Part shown: piece after piece, positions 35,047-42,919 of the stretch | Layout of the letters: each line of letters opens with the position of its first letter | Numbering within the stretch: position 1 is the first letter of the stretch | NCBI RefSeq assembly: GCF_014652655.1 | Contig: NZ_BMZF01000001.1 | Location: forward strand, 248,001 to 312,000 | Origin: Paramylibacter ulvae | GTDB taxonomy: Bacteria; Pseudomonadota; Alphaproteobacteria; Rhodobacterales; Rhodobacteraceae | DNA: 64,000 nt | Reading direction: 5' to 3' | Notes under the pieces: model-generated | The model's database searches: none | Told to the model about the DNA's origin: nothing | Seen by the model: the letters and a program-made list of their open reading frames with translations, nothing else | Program-made: the position numbers and the translations under genes

Positions 35047-35064
35047 TTTCTCTTCAAAAAGAAA
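35047..35064. promoter_or_regulatory. Candidate RpiR operator
   Basis: TTTCT-N8-AGAAA inverted repeat in the 128-base divergent region between the TRAP/ligase operon and the RpiR gene. The arms are short and AT-rich, so chance is a real alternative; position is the main support. Confidence 0.3.
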
Positions 35065-35102
35065 AGTAATGTCGATATATGTTCAATATGGAGACTGATT
35101 TT

Positions 35103-35969
35103 ATGGCATCAAATAACATTTCAGATCGGCTGACCCAATATTTTGACAGCCTCACGCGTGCCGAACGCCAATTGGCGAATGTGGTCATGGAAAACTATCC
35201 CGTGTCTGGATTGGGATCGATCACCGAACTGGCGGAAAAAGCCGATGTGTCCACTCCATCCGTTGCGCGATTGGTGCAAAAACTTGGTTTCAAAGGATTT
35301 CCAGAGTTTCAGGCGCAATTACGCAAAGAGCTGGCCGCCAAAATTTCGGGCCCAATTGAAAAACATGATCGCTGGGCCGAAAATGCGCCCGATACGCATA
35401 TTTTAAACCGCTTTACCGATGCGGTGATGACCAATATTCGCAAATCATACCATCAAATCGATACCAATGTGTTTGATCGTACCTGTGAATTGTTGGCGGA
35501 TCAAAAACGATCTGTATATGTGGTTGGCGGGCGCATTACGCACGCGTTGGCCGATTACTTTTTCCTACATATGCAGGTTATTCGCCCCGATGTGACCCAT
35601 ATTCAATCCATATCAAACGCATGGCCGCATTACCTGTTGGATATTAAAAAGGGCGATGTAATCGTTGTGTTTGATGTGCGGCGATACGAAAACAGCACGC
35701 TCAAGCTGGTTGAAATGGCGGCCGCCAAGGGCGCCGAGGTGGTTTTGATCACCGATCAATGGATTTCCCCGATTAGCAAGCTGACCAATTTGGTGTTTGC
35801 CGCACGCATTTCGGTGCCATCTGCTTGGGATTCATCCATCGTGAACATGTTGATTTTAGAAACAATTATTGCCCGCGTCCAAGAAATCATCTGGCCAGAT
35901 ACACGCGAACGCATGGAGCAATTGGAATCCATGTTTGATGAAACCAAATTGTTTCGCAAATTTACCTAA
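35103..35969 (+). CDS. RpiR-family transcriptional regulator
   Basis: Regulator of 288 residues: an N-terminal RpiR helix-turn-helix (about residues 1-77, 'LTRAERQLANVVMENYP' and 'KADVSTPSVARLVQKLGFKG') and a SIS effector domain (about 120-260, with 'SVYVVGGRITHALADYF' and 'KKGDVIVVFDVRRYENS'). The SIS domain usually binds a phosphosugar. Here the catalytic neighbours are not sugar enzymes, so the effector may be a pathway intermediate. ATG 35103 is chosen because GGAGA lies 8 bases upstream; two earlier in-frame ATG codons (35079, 35088) have no ribosome site. It is divergent from the TRAP/ligase operon and probably represses it. Confidence 0.87.
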   Translation: MASNNISDRLTQYFDSLTRAERQLANVVMENYPVSGLGSITELAEKADVSTPSVARLVQKLGFKGFPEFQAQLRKELAAKISGPIEKHDRWAENAPDTHILNRFTDAVMTNIRKSYHQIDTNVFDRTCELLADQKRSVYVVGGRITHALADYFFLHMQVIRPDVTHIQSISNAWPHYLLDIKKGDVIVVFDVRRYENSTLKLVEMAAAKGAEVVLITDQWISPISKLTNLVFAARISVPSAWDSSIVNMLILETIIARVQEIIWPDTRERMEQLESMFDETKLFRKFT

Positions 35970-36032
35970 CTGCTTGCTTGTATTTATTATTCAGTCAATT
36001 ATGGTCACTGGAAATATTGAAATAAGGCCGCA

Positions 36033-36575
36033 ATGACCACTGTATCTGACATTGAAAACATGATTGCCCGCGTCGGGATCGGCGATCGTAATGCATTTTC
36101 TTTGCTCTATGATGCAACATCTGCGAAACTTTTTGGCGTTTGCTTACGTATCTTAAATAATCGGGCTGATGCAGAGGAAGCGTTGCAAGAGGTTTTCGTC
36201 AGGATATGGCAAAAATCCAGCAGCTATTCCGCAAATGGATATAGCCCGATGACATGGTTGATTACATTGGCGCGCAACCTTGCAATTGATAAATTGCGAG
36301 CACGCAAAGCACCAACAACAGATATCGATGATGTGCCCGATTTGCGCGATCAAGGCCCCACACCAGAGGCGGCGGCGATTGCATCATCCGAACGTGCACA
36401 GATAGATACATGTCTGAATGAACTGGACGATGGTCATGCGGATGCCGTGCGCGGCGCCTACTTGAACGGGGACAGTTACCAAGAATTGGCAGATCGTTTT
36501 GATGTGCCAATAAATACAATGCGAACATGGCTGCGTCGCAGTCTTTTGAAACTGAAAGAGTGTTTGAGTAAATGA
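36033..36575 (+). CDS. ECF sigma factor (SigK/RskA-associated type)
   Basis: Extracytoplasmic-function sigma factor of 180 residues. Region 2 is at about residues 20-90 ('LYDATSAKLFGVCLRILNNR', 'ALQEVFVRIWQKS', 'TWLITLARNLAIDKLRARK') and region 4 at about 125-178 ('GAYLNGDSYQELADRFDVP', 'NTMRTWLRRSLLKLKE'). Its stop overlaps the anti-sigma gene start (ATGA), the normal arrangement for a sigma/anti-sigma pair. The two fasciclin genes behind share an AAC-N16/17-CGT promoter pattern that is typical for ECF factors, making them the likely regulon. No such pattern was found before the sigma gene itself. Confidence 0.92.
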   Translation: MTTVSDIENMIARVGIGDRNAFSLLYDATSAKLFGVCLRILNNRADAEEALQEVFVRIWQKSSSYSANGYSPMTWLITLARNLAIDKLRARKAPTTDIDDVPDLRDQGPTPEAAAIASSERAQIDTCLNELDDGHADAVRGAYLNGDSYQELADRFDVPINTMRTWLRRSLLKLKECLSK

Positions 36576-37267
36576 GTGGTTCAACAGACATAGATAAGGA
36601 CGATTTCGCCCTCGCTGGCGAATATGCTCTGCATCTGTTGGATGCCGATGAACGCGCAGCGTTCGACCAACGCTTGTTAAACGAACCAGCGCTGCGCGCC
36701 GCGTTGCGCGAATGGGACGAAGATTTCGCGACAATGGCGGATGAATTTGAACCCATCACCCCACCAGAACACCTTAAGGCGAAAATAGAATTGGAAATGT
36801 TTGCCGCCAATACACCATCCCACGGTGTCAGCGCACATTTCTGGAGCATTCGTCGCTTTATCGCATCTGCTGTTGCTGTGGCGGCATTGGTGATGATTGG
36901 TTTTTACAGCTATAACCTCAACCGATTTAGCCCAACGCAAGTGGCCGATATGGTCACAGCGGATGAAACATTGTTCATCCATGCGGGGTATCAGGCAGGC
37001 GATGATGAATTGCATTTCATTCGCCACAAAGGCACCACGGGCGAAGGACGATCATTGGAATTGTGGCTGTTTCCTGCGGGTGAGTCCGTTGCGGTATCAC
37101 TCGGTGTGATACCCGAACAAGAACGCGGTGTAATACCGTTGGCGGCTGAACATGCTGCCGCCATCAAAGGTGGTACATTGGCGATCAGCGATGAACCATT
37201 AGGCGGTTCACCAACAGGCCAGGCAACAGGCCCTGTGTTGGTTGTGACCCCAATCACAGACCTGTGA
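36572..37267 (+). CDS. RskA-like membrane anti-sigma factor
   Basis: Anti-sigma factor of 231 residues. The cytoplasmic N-terminal part ('ALAGEYALHLLDADERAAFD', residues 13-32) is the sigma-binding domain of the RskA/anti-sigma-K family. One membrane helix spans about residues 96-116, and the periplasmic domain (117-231) contains the family pattern 'HFIRHKGTT...LELWLFPAGES' and 'GTLAISDEPLGGSPTGQATG'. No zinc-binding HxxxCxxC motif is present, so release is probably by proteolysis rather than by cysteine oxidation. It is coupled to the sigma factor gene by a 4-base overlap. Confidence 0.9.
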   Translation: MSGSTDIDKDDFALAGEYALHLLDADERAAFDQRLLNEPALRAALREWDEDFATMADEFEPITPPEHLKAKIELEMFAANTPSHGVSAHFWSIRRFIASAVAVAALVMIGFYSYNLNRFSPTQVADMVTADETLFIHAGYQAGDDELHFIRHKGTTGEGRSLELWLFPAGESVAVSLGVIPEQERGVIPLAAEHAAAIKGGTLAISDEPLGGSPTGQATGPVLVVTPITDL

Positions 37268-37287
37268 TCAAAAAGATTAAATTTATT

Positions 37288-37312
37288 TGCAACTAATCTG
37301 AACACACTGCGT
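37288..37312 (+). promoter_or_regulatory. Candidate ECF promoter of the first fasciclin gene
   Basis: TGCAACT (-35 like, AAC at 37291-37293) and CGT (37310-37312) are 16 bases apart. The surrounding bases (TGAACAC, ACT, CGTG) are shared with the promoter region of the second fasciclin gene at 37995-38020, although the rest of the leaders differs. Confidence 0.6.
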
Positions 37313-37365
37313 GTTTCCATTGTAGCCCGACACGATGTTGGGCATTCAACAAAGGAAACACCCTC

Positions 37366-37917
37366 ATGACGTTTACAAAATCAATTTTGACTGCTGCTGC
37401 TCTGACACTGACATCTACTGCTGTTTTTGCGGAAAACCCAATGGTTGGCGGCGCTGCAATGTATGAAGATAAAAACATCGTTGAAAATGCGGTAAATTCC
37501 AAAGACCACACAACATTGGTGGCCGCGGTACAGGCCGCTGGCCTGGTTGAAACATTGCAATCAGAAGGCCCATTCACAATTTTTGCACCCGTGAACGCGG
37601 CATTTGATGCATTGCCAGATGGCACTGTGGAAACATTGTGGAAACCCGAAAATAAAGAAACACTTGCAACGATCCTGACATGTCATGCCGTGGGCAAGGC
37701 CGTGATGGCCGATGCATTGCAAGGCATGATCAAGGATGATGGCGGCAAACACCCAGTTCCAACATTGGGCGGTTGCACATTGCAAGCATCATATGAGGAC
37801 GGCAACATGATCCTTGAAGATGAAAACGGTACAAAAGCGACAGTGACGATTGCTGACGTTAAACAGTCAAACGGTGTGATCCACGTAATTGATGCGGTGT
37901 TAACACCGAAAATGTAA
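37366..37917 (+). CDS. Secreted fasciclin-domain protein 1
   Basis: Protein of 183 residues with a signal peptide (cleavage after 'AVFA', residue 22) and one fasciclin (FAS1) domain. Motif H1 is 'PFTIFAPVNAAFDALPDG' near residue 65. The H2 region reads 'ILTCHAVGKAVMADAL' instead of the usual 'HVV' form, and the C-terminal strand is 'SNGVIHVIDAVLTPKM'. Two cysteines (in 'TCHAV' and 'GGCTL') occur only in this copy and may form a disulfide. FAS1 domains mediate adhesion or extracellular signalling; the bacterial role is not well defined. It has its own ECF-like promoter, and a strong terminator separates it from the second copy. Confidence 0.9.
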   Translation: MTFTKSILTAAALTLTSTAVFAENPMVGGAAMYEDKNIVENAVNSKDHTTLVAAVQAAGLVETLQSEGPFTIFAPVNAAFDALPDGTVETLWKPENKETLATILTCHAVGKAVMADALQGMIKDDGGKHPVPTLGGCTLQASYEDGNMILEDENGTKATVTIADVKQSNGVIHVIDAVLTPKM

Positions 37918-37932
37918 TCATTACACACCGTG

Positions 37933-37966
37933 AAGGCCCCTCAAGGAAACTTGGGGGGCCTTTTTT
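37933..37966 (+). terminator. Rho-independent terminator after fasciclin 1
   Basis: AAGGCCCCTCAAG (37933-37945) pairs with CTTGGGGGGCCTT (37950-37962), 13 pairs including one G-T, around a GAAA tetraloop and followed by a T-run. Confidence 0.88.
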
Positions 37967-37994
37967 ATGCGGTTTTAGAAAAATCGACTTTTGT

Positions 37995-38020
37995 TGAAAC
38001 TTTTTTGAACACCACTCCGT
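37995..38020 (+). promoter_or_regulatory. Candidate ECF promoter of the second fasciclin gene
   Basis: TGAAACT (AAC at 37998-38000) and CGT (38018-38020) are 17 bases apart, the -35/-10 layout expected of an ECF sigma factor and matching 37288-37312. Confidence 0.6.
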
Positions 38021-38069
38021 GGATACTTCATAGCTGCCAATAAGGGCGGCACCCACAAGGAGAGAGATT

Positions 38070-38624
38070 ATGAAAACCACACGCATTATCGCCGCATTCG
38101 CTGCATCAACACTTTTGTCAACAGCTGCTGTATTCGCTGAAAACCCAATGGTTGGTGGCGCACCAATGTTTGAAGACAAGAACATTGTTGAAAACGCAGT
38201 CAATTCAAAAGATCACACAACATTGGTGGCCGCGGTTCAAGCCGCTGGTTTGGTTGAAACATTGCAATCAGACGGCCCGTTTACCGTATTCGCACCTGTA
38301 AATGATGCATTTGCTGCCCTGCCCGCTGGTACGGTTGAAACATTGTTAAAACCAGAAAATAAAAACACGTTGACCAAGGTTCTGACATCGCATGTTGTTG
38401 CTGGTGATTGGTCCGCCGCTGATATCGTTGCCGCTGCACGCAAAAGCCCAGATGGCTTTTTCCACTTCAAGGCCGTATCAGGCGACGCATTGTCAGCACA
38501 AGTAAAAGGCAGCAATGTTTACATCTATGACGAAAGCGGCAACGCTAGCCGTGTAACCATCGCCGATGTGAACCAATCAAACGGTGTGATCCATGTGATC
38601 AACAAGGTTCTTTTGCCCAAGTAA
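38070..38624 (+). CDS. Secreted fasciclin-domain protein 2
   Basis: Protein of 184 residues with a signal peptide (cleavage after 'AVFA', about residue 24) and one FAS1 domain with canonical motifs: 'PFTVFAPVNDAFAALPAG' (H1) and 'LTSHVVAGDWSAADI' (H2). The stretch 'ENPMVGGAPMFEDKNIVENA' at the mature N-terminus is nearly identical to that of fasciclin 1, so the pair arose by tandem duplication. Unlike copy 1, it has no cysteines. AAGGAGAGA precedes the ATG. It is followed by a terminator and is probably activated by the sigma factor encoded at 36033. Confidence 0.92.
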   Translation: MKTTRIIAAFAASTLLSTAAVFAENPMVGGAPMFEDKNIVENAVNSKDHTTLVAAVQAAGLVETLQSDGPFTVFAPVNDAFAALPAGTVETLLKPENKNTLTKVLTSHVVAGDWSAADIVAAARKSPDGFFHFKAVSGDALSAQVKGSNVYIYDESGNASRVTIADVNQSNGVIHVINKVLLPK

Positions 38625-38648
38625 AACGATAAAAACATTCCTCCCAAT

Positions 38649-38678
38649 CGCCGTTCATTAATTTGAGCGGCGTTTTTT
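38649..38678 (+). terminator. Rho-independent terminator after fasciclin 2
   Basis: CGCCGTTCA (38649-38657) pairs with TGAGCGGCG (38664-38672), with one T-G pair and a 6-base loop, followed by TTTTTT. Confidence 0.85.
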
Positions 38679-38708
38679 GTGCTCATCGTATTGTGAACAT
38701 TTAATAGC

Positions 38709-38739
38709 TTGACCTTCCATTAACTGGAAGGATTATATC
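38709..38739 (+). promoter_or_regulatory. CueR-type copper-responsive promoter and operator
   Basis: -35 TTGACC (38709-38714) and -10 TATATC (38734-38739) are separated by 19 bases, the over-long spacer of MerR-family promoters. The spacer holds the dyad CCTTCC-N7-GGAAGG (38713-38731), the same as the CueR site of E. coli copA. The start of copA follows 28 bases later, and a CueR-like gene lies downstream. Confidence 0.9.
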
Positions 38740-38767
38740 GAGGCTATCAACTCCAAAGGTTTTGGCC

Positions 38768-41008
38768 ATGACACAGACAATCGAGCTTCAAATTAACGGC
38801 ATGTCTTGCGCATCTTGTGTTGGGCGTGTGGAAAAGACGTTGCTGGGAACAGACGGCGTTTCGCGTGCCGTTGTGAATTTGGTGACCGAAACGGCAAACG
38901 TTACGTTTGACGAACAATCAACAGACGCTACAGCGATTGCAAAAATCGTCACTACAATGGGATATCCAGCCACCGCGAAAACCAACAACAAGTTGATTGA
39001 TAAGACATCAGAAATGCAAGAGCTGGCACGCATGACTATGTTCGCGGCGGTATTGGCTCTGCCCGTGTTTGTAATGGAAATGGGCGGGCATATTTTTCCC
39101 AGCGTGCATCATTATCTAAATGCATGGATCGGCACACAAACCCTGCGCATGGTTCAATTTGCGCTAACCTCTATCATTTTGTTTGGTCCAGGATTGCGTT
39201 TTTTCACCAAAGGTATCCCCGCCCTGTTTCGCGGTGCACCTGAAATGAATGCACTTGTCGCAATGGGAACTGGTGCTGCATATTTGTTTTCAACGGTTGC
39301 AACATTTGCACCGCAAACCCTCCCAAACAACGCCAATAACGTCTATTTTGAATCCGCCGCCGTGATTGTTGTGCTGATCCTATTTGGCCGTTGGTTAGAA
39401 TCCCGCGCCAAGGGGCAAACGGGATCTGCTATTCGCGCATTGATCGCATTGTCACCCAAGATGGCACGCGTGGAGCGCGACGGAGCGATGATCGATATCC
39501 CAATCACAGATATTCAGTTAAATGATATTATCCACGCCCGCCCAGGTGAAAAGATTGCAACCGATGGCGTGGTTATCAATGGGCAGTCATATGTAAATGA
39601 GTCCATGATCACGGGCGAACCTGCGCCCGTCAAAAAATCATCAGATCAACCCGTTATCGGTGGCACAATCAATGAAAATGGCACGTTTTCCTATCGCGCC
39701 ACCGCTGTAGGCGACAAAACCATGTTGGCGCAGATTATCAAAATGGTGGAACAGGCGCAGGGTGCCAAGCTGCCCATCCAAGACATCGTAGATCGAGTAA
39801 TAACGTGGTTCGTTCCTGCCGTTTTGATGATTTCATTGCTCACTGCTGGTATATGGCTCATCTTTGGCCCAACGCCCAGTATCACCAATGCGCTGGTCGC
39901 AGGTGTTGCGGTGTTAATCATTGCCTGCCCCTGTGCCATGGGTTTGGCCACGCCCACTTCAATTATGGTTGGCACGGGTCGTGCGGCGCAAATGGGCGTA
40001 TTGTTTCGCCAAGGCGGCGCATTACAAACATTACAACAGGTCGATATGATCGCGTTTGACAAAACGGGTACGCTGACCCTTGGGAACCCGATGCTTACCG
40101 ACATTCATGTGGTCAATGGATTTTCGCAATCCGATGTGTTGTCATGGGTGGCAGGTGTTGAATGTGTATCGGAGCATCCGATCGCGCGCGCGATTGTTAC
40201 ACATGCACAAGATCATGACATAAAATTTGATCAATCCAAAAACTTTCAATCGCTGACCGGGATGGGCGTTACGGGTGACGTTTCCAATCGGTGCATATTG
40301 ATCGGCGCAGCGCGGTTAATGGAAAGCAATGGAATTGAAACAAGCAATTTGCGCGAACATTCAAATTCATTGGCCGCTGATGGTAAAACGCCGATCTATG
40401 TTGCGGTTGATGAAACGCTCGCCGCCATCATTGCTGTATCAGATCCGATCAAGCCCACTGCGCAAAACGCAATTCAGATGTTGCATGATATGGGGATCAA
40501 AACCGCGATGATTACGGGCGATCACCATGAAACCGCAAATGCAATTGCATCGATGCTTGGGATCGATCATATCGTTGCAGAGGTATTGCCAGACGGCAAA
40601 GTTGACGCATTGCAATCACTGCGCGGTGACGCCCAAACGATTGCATTTGTTGGCGATGGCATCAACGATGCGCCCGCCCTTGCATCCGCTGATATTGGCA
40701 TTGCGATTGGCACAGGCACGGATGTGGCCATTGAAACCGGCGACGTGGTGCTGATGAATGGTGATCCGATGGGGGTTGTAAACGCGATTGAGATCAGCAA
40801 ACACACCATGCGCAACATTCACCAAAATCTGTTTTGGGCGTTTGGGTATAACATCCTGTTGATCCCTGTGGCGGCGGGGGTGCTTTACCCAGCCTTTGGT
40901 ATTTTATTATCACCCGTGCTGGCAGCGGGCGCGATGGCGTTATCCAGCATTTTTGTGCTGACCAATGCATTGCGCCTTCGTTTCATCGGCACAACAAACG
41001 GAGCATGA
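38768..41008 (+). CDS. copA: Copper-exporting P1B-type ATPase
   Basis: Cu(I) export ATPase of 746 residues in the inner membrane. One N-terminal heavy-metal domain has the 'GMSCASC' motif (Cys14, Cys17). Further marks are the actuator 'TGEPAPVKK' near residue 280, the membrane metal site 'IACPCAMGLATP' near 385 that defines copper specificity, the phosphorylation site 'DKTGTLTLG' near 434, 'TGD' near 580 and the hinge 'GDGINDAPAL' near 628. ATG 38768 has AAAGG eight bases upstream; a TTG two codons earlier is less likely. It is the first gene of a copper operon with a CueR-type promoter; the CueR gene follows by one base. Confidence 0.96.
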   Translation: MTQTIELQINGMSCASCVGRVEKTLLGTDGVSRAVVNLVTETANVTFDEQSTDATAIAKIVTTMGYPATAKTNNKLIDKTSEMQELARMTMFAAVLALPVFVMEMGGHIFPSVHHYLNAWIGTQTLRMVQFALTSIILFGPGLRFFTKGIPALFRGAPEMNALVAMGTGAAYLFSTVATFAPQTLPNNANNVYFESAAVIVVLILFGRWLESRAKGQTGSAIRALIALSPKMARVERDGAMIDIPITDIQLNDIIHARPGEKIATDGVVINGQSYVNESMITGEPAPVKKSSDQPVIGGTINENGTFSYRATAVGDKTMLAQIIKMVEQAQGAKLPIQDIVDRVITWFVPAVLMISLLTAGIWLIFGPTPSITNALVAGVAVLIIACPCAMGLATPTSIMVGTGRAAQMGVLFRQGGALQTLQQVDMIAFDKTGTLTLGNPMLTDIHVVNGFSQSDVLSWVAGVECVSEHPIARAIVTHAQDHDIKFDQSKNFQSLTGMGVTGDVSNRCILIGAARLMESNGIETSNLREHSNSLAADGKTPIYVAVDETLAAIIAVSDPIKPTAQNAIQMLHDMGIKTAMITGDHHETANAIASMLGIDHIVAEVLPDGKVDALQSLRGDAQTIAFVGDGINDAPALASADIGIAIGTGTDVAIETGDVVLMNGDPMGVVNAIEISKHTMRNIHQNLFWAFGYNILLIPVAAGVLYPAFGILLSPVLAAGAMALSSIFVLTNALRLRFIGTTNGA

Positions 41009-41009
41009 T

Positions 41010-41399
41010 ATGAACATTGGACAAGCGGCGGATCACACAGGATTACCGGAAAAGACCATCCGTTATTACGAAGACATCGGATTGGTCACGCCAAACCGCG
41101 CAGCGAACGGATATCGTGTGTTTGGCGAAACAGCGCTTCATCAACTTAACTTTTTGGCTAAGGCACGTGGATTAGGTTTTTCAATCGAGGACTGCCGCAA
41201 CCTGCTCGCACTTTATGACGATACCGCACGTTCCAGCGCGGATGTTAAGGCCATCGCCAAAGCGCATGTTGCAACGATTGATCAAAAAATTATCGAACTT
41301 TCGGCGATGCGCGATACGCTTTCCCATCTGATGAAACATTGTGCGGGTGATAACCGACCCGATTGCCCGATCTTAAATGAACTTTCTCAGGGGAAATGA
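41010..41399 (+). CDS. MerR-family copper-sensing regulator (CueR-like)
   Basis: Regulator of 129 residues. The winged helix occupies residues 1-70 ('MNIGQAADHTGLPEKTIRYY'), followed by the dimer helix and the metal loop with Cys111 and Cys119 ('HCAGDNRPDCPIL'), spaced as in CueR. A Ser at position 76, the residue that in CueR marks selectivity for monovalent Cu(I)/Ag(I)/Au(I), is also present ('SADVK'). ATG 41010 has GGAG upstream and follows the copA stop by one base. It would activate the copA promoter by untwisting the 19-base spacer and so controls its own synthesis too. Confidence 0.92.
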   Translation: MNIGQAADHTGLPEKTIRYYEDIGLVTPNRAANGYRVFGETALHQLNFLAKARGLGFSIEDCRNLLALYDDTARSSADVKAIAKAHVATIDQKIIELSAMRDTLSHLMKHCAGDNRPDCPILNELSQGK

Positions 41400-41402
41400 A
41401 AA

Positions 41403-41813
41403 ATGCGTTCGATTTTGACACTTACGGGGCTTGTTTTTGCAATGTTGATTGCTGTTTTGATGTTCACCAATGAACCAAGCACAACAACGCCAGATCAACA
41501 ACAATCAGCGGCAATGGAAATTCCAACTCTGACGGGTGCTGCTGTGATGGGTAAAACGTTCTTTGACGCCAAATGTGCGCAATGTCATGGCACAAACGCA
41601 AGTGGTACTGAAAACGCCCCGCCGCTCGTGCATATTATTTACGAACCAAACCACCATGGCGATGAATCGTTTTTGCGCGCCGCAACCCAAGGTGTCCGTG
41701 CTCATCATTGGCAATTTGGCGATATGCCACCGGTAGAGGGCATCACACAGGGCGAGGTGAAACAAATCATCGCCTATGTTCGAAGCCTGCAACGTGCAAA
41801 TGGCATTTATTGA
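41403..41813 (+). CDS. Membrane-anchored or secreted mono-heme cytochrome c
   Basis: Class I cytochrome c-like protein of 136 residues. A hydrophobic N-terminus (residues about 5-21) acts as signal or anchor. The heme site CAQCH is at residues 58-62, and the Met in 'GDMPPV' near residue 108 is the probable axial ligand. It begins 3 bases after the cueR stop, so it belongs to the copper operon. Its partner is unknown; a role in periplasmic copper redox handling or in delivering electrons to a copper enzyme is an inference from position only. No terminator was seen after it. Confidence 0.88.
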   Translation: MRSILTLTGLVFAMLIAVLMFTNEPSTTTPDQQQSAAMEIPTLTGAAVMGKTFFDAKCAQCHGTNASGTENAPPLVHIIYEPNHHGDESFLRAATQGVRAHHWQFGDMPPVEGITQGEVKQIIAYVRSLQRANGIY

Positions 41814-41864
41814 CCGATCACAGTTTAAATTGAAGTTGAAACAAGTATTCCTTATGCATTGTAT

Positions 41865-42758
41865 ATGGATATTACCCTGATCAAAACCTTTCTAGAGGTC
41901 GCCGCCACAGGTTCGTTTGTTTCTGCATCGGATCATCTGTATGTCACGCAATCCGCCGTGAGCCTGCGCATTCAGCGCCTAGAGGATTCATTGGGACAGC
42001 CCCTGTTTACGCGATCAAAGGCGGGGGCGGAGCTTACCTCCGCTGGGAAAGAATTCGAAAACTATGCGCTAAGCCTGATTAAAATCTGGGAAGAAGCACG
42101 TCAACAAATTGCCATCCCCGAAGGTTTCACCAAAAGCCTGACCATTGGCGCACAATATTCATTGTGGCCACGTCTTGGGTTTCGTTGGGTTGATGACATG
42201 CAAAAACGTATGCCCGATTTGAATATCCGTGGCGAGGTGGGCATGCCAGACCGTCTGACACGGTTTATTATTGAGGGCGTTATTCAGGCCGCATTGGTTT
42301 ACACACCCCAAACGCGCCCTGGGTTAACCGTGGAACCTGTGTTGGATGATGATCTGATACTGGTGGCATCTTGGGAAAATCCAACGCTTCCCCTTGATGG
42401 GCAATATGTGTTTGTGGATTGGGGACCAGAATTTATTCACGCGCATAACGCCGCCCTACCCGATTTGCATCACAACGGTTTAACATTTGCGCTTGGTGCG
42501 ATGGCATTGGATTACATCATTCACCGCCGCGCAGCGGCCTATTTGCCCGCACGATCAGTAAAACGCCAATTGGACGCAGGGCGTTTGCATCTGGTTCCAC
42601 ATGCACCAACCTTCCCTTATCCGATCTGGAGCGTTTGGCGAAATGATGCTGATGCTGATGTTGTGGCAATTGCAAAGTCAAGTTTACGTGATATGGCCCA
42701 TGGTATTGATCATACCCAAGACGATATTTTACAAGATCTAGCAGATCTAAGCCAATAA
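41865..42758 (+). CDS. LysR-family transcriptional regulator
   Basis: LysR-type regulator of 297 residues: winged helix at residues 1-60 ('FLEVAATGSFVSASDHLYVT', 'QSAVSLRIQRLE') and a substrate-binding effector domain from about 90. 'IEGVIQAALVYTPQTRPGL' and 'LILVASWENPTLPLDG' are unusual for the family core and do not identify the ligand. No clear ribosome site precedes ATG 41865, and a TTG two codons upstream is an alternative. It is 51 bases after the copper operon and 161 bases before the outer-membrane protein gene, on the same strand. Its targets are unknown; the gap that follows (42759-42919) shows no hairpin. Confidence 0.85.
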   Translation: MDITLIKTFLEVAATGSFVSASDHLYVTQSAVSLRIQRLEDSLGQPLFTRSKAGAELTSAGKEFENYALSLIKIWEEARQQIAIPEGFTKSLTIGAQYSLWPRLGFRWVDDMQKRMPDLNIRGEVGMPDRLTRFIIEGVIQAALVYTPQTRPGLTVEPVLDDDLILVASWENPTLPLDGQYVFVDWGPEFIHAHNAALPDLHHNGLTFALGAMALDYIIHRRAAAYLPARSVKRQLDAGRLHLVPHAPTFPYPIWSVWRNDADADVVAIAKSSLRDMAHGIDHTQDDILQDLADLSQ

Positions 42759-42919
42759 TTACGGCTTATATACTTGTGATTACTTAATATATGTAAAACT
42801 CGTTTAAAGCATGATTATTTTGAATTTTACTTATTTCAATACAGTTCCTAAATACGGTTTCAGCAGAAATGCTCCTGGGTCATTCGGCCCTTGTTCTTTA
42901 TTTGGGAAAGGATACCCAC

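Noticed and set aside
36001-36032. An ECF-type promoter directly before the sigma factor gene
   Set aside because: No AAC-N16/17-CGT pattern like that before the fasciclin genes can be found, so autoregulation is not claimed.
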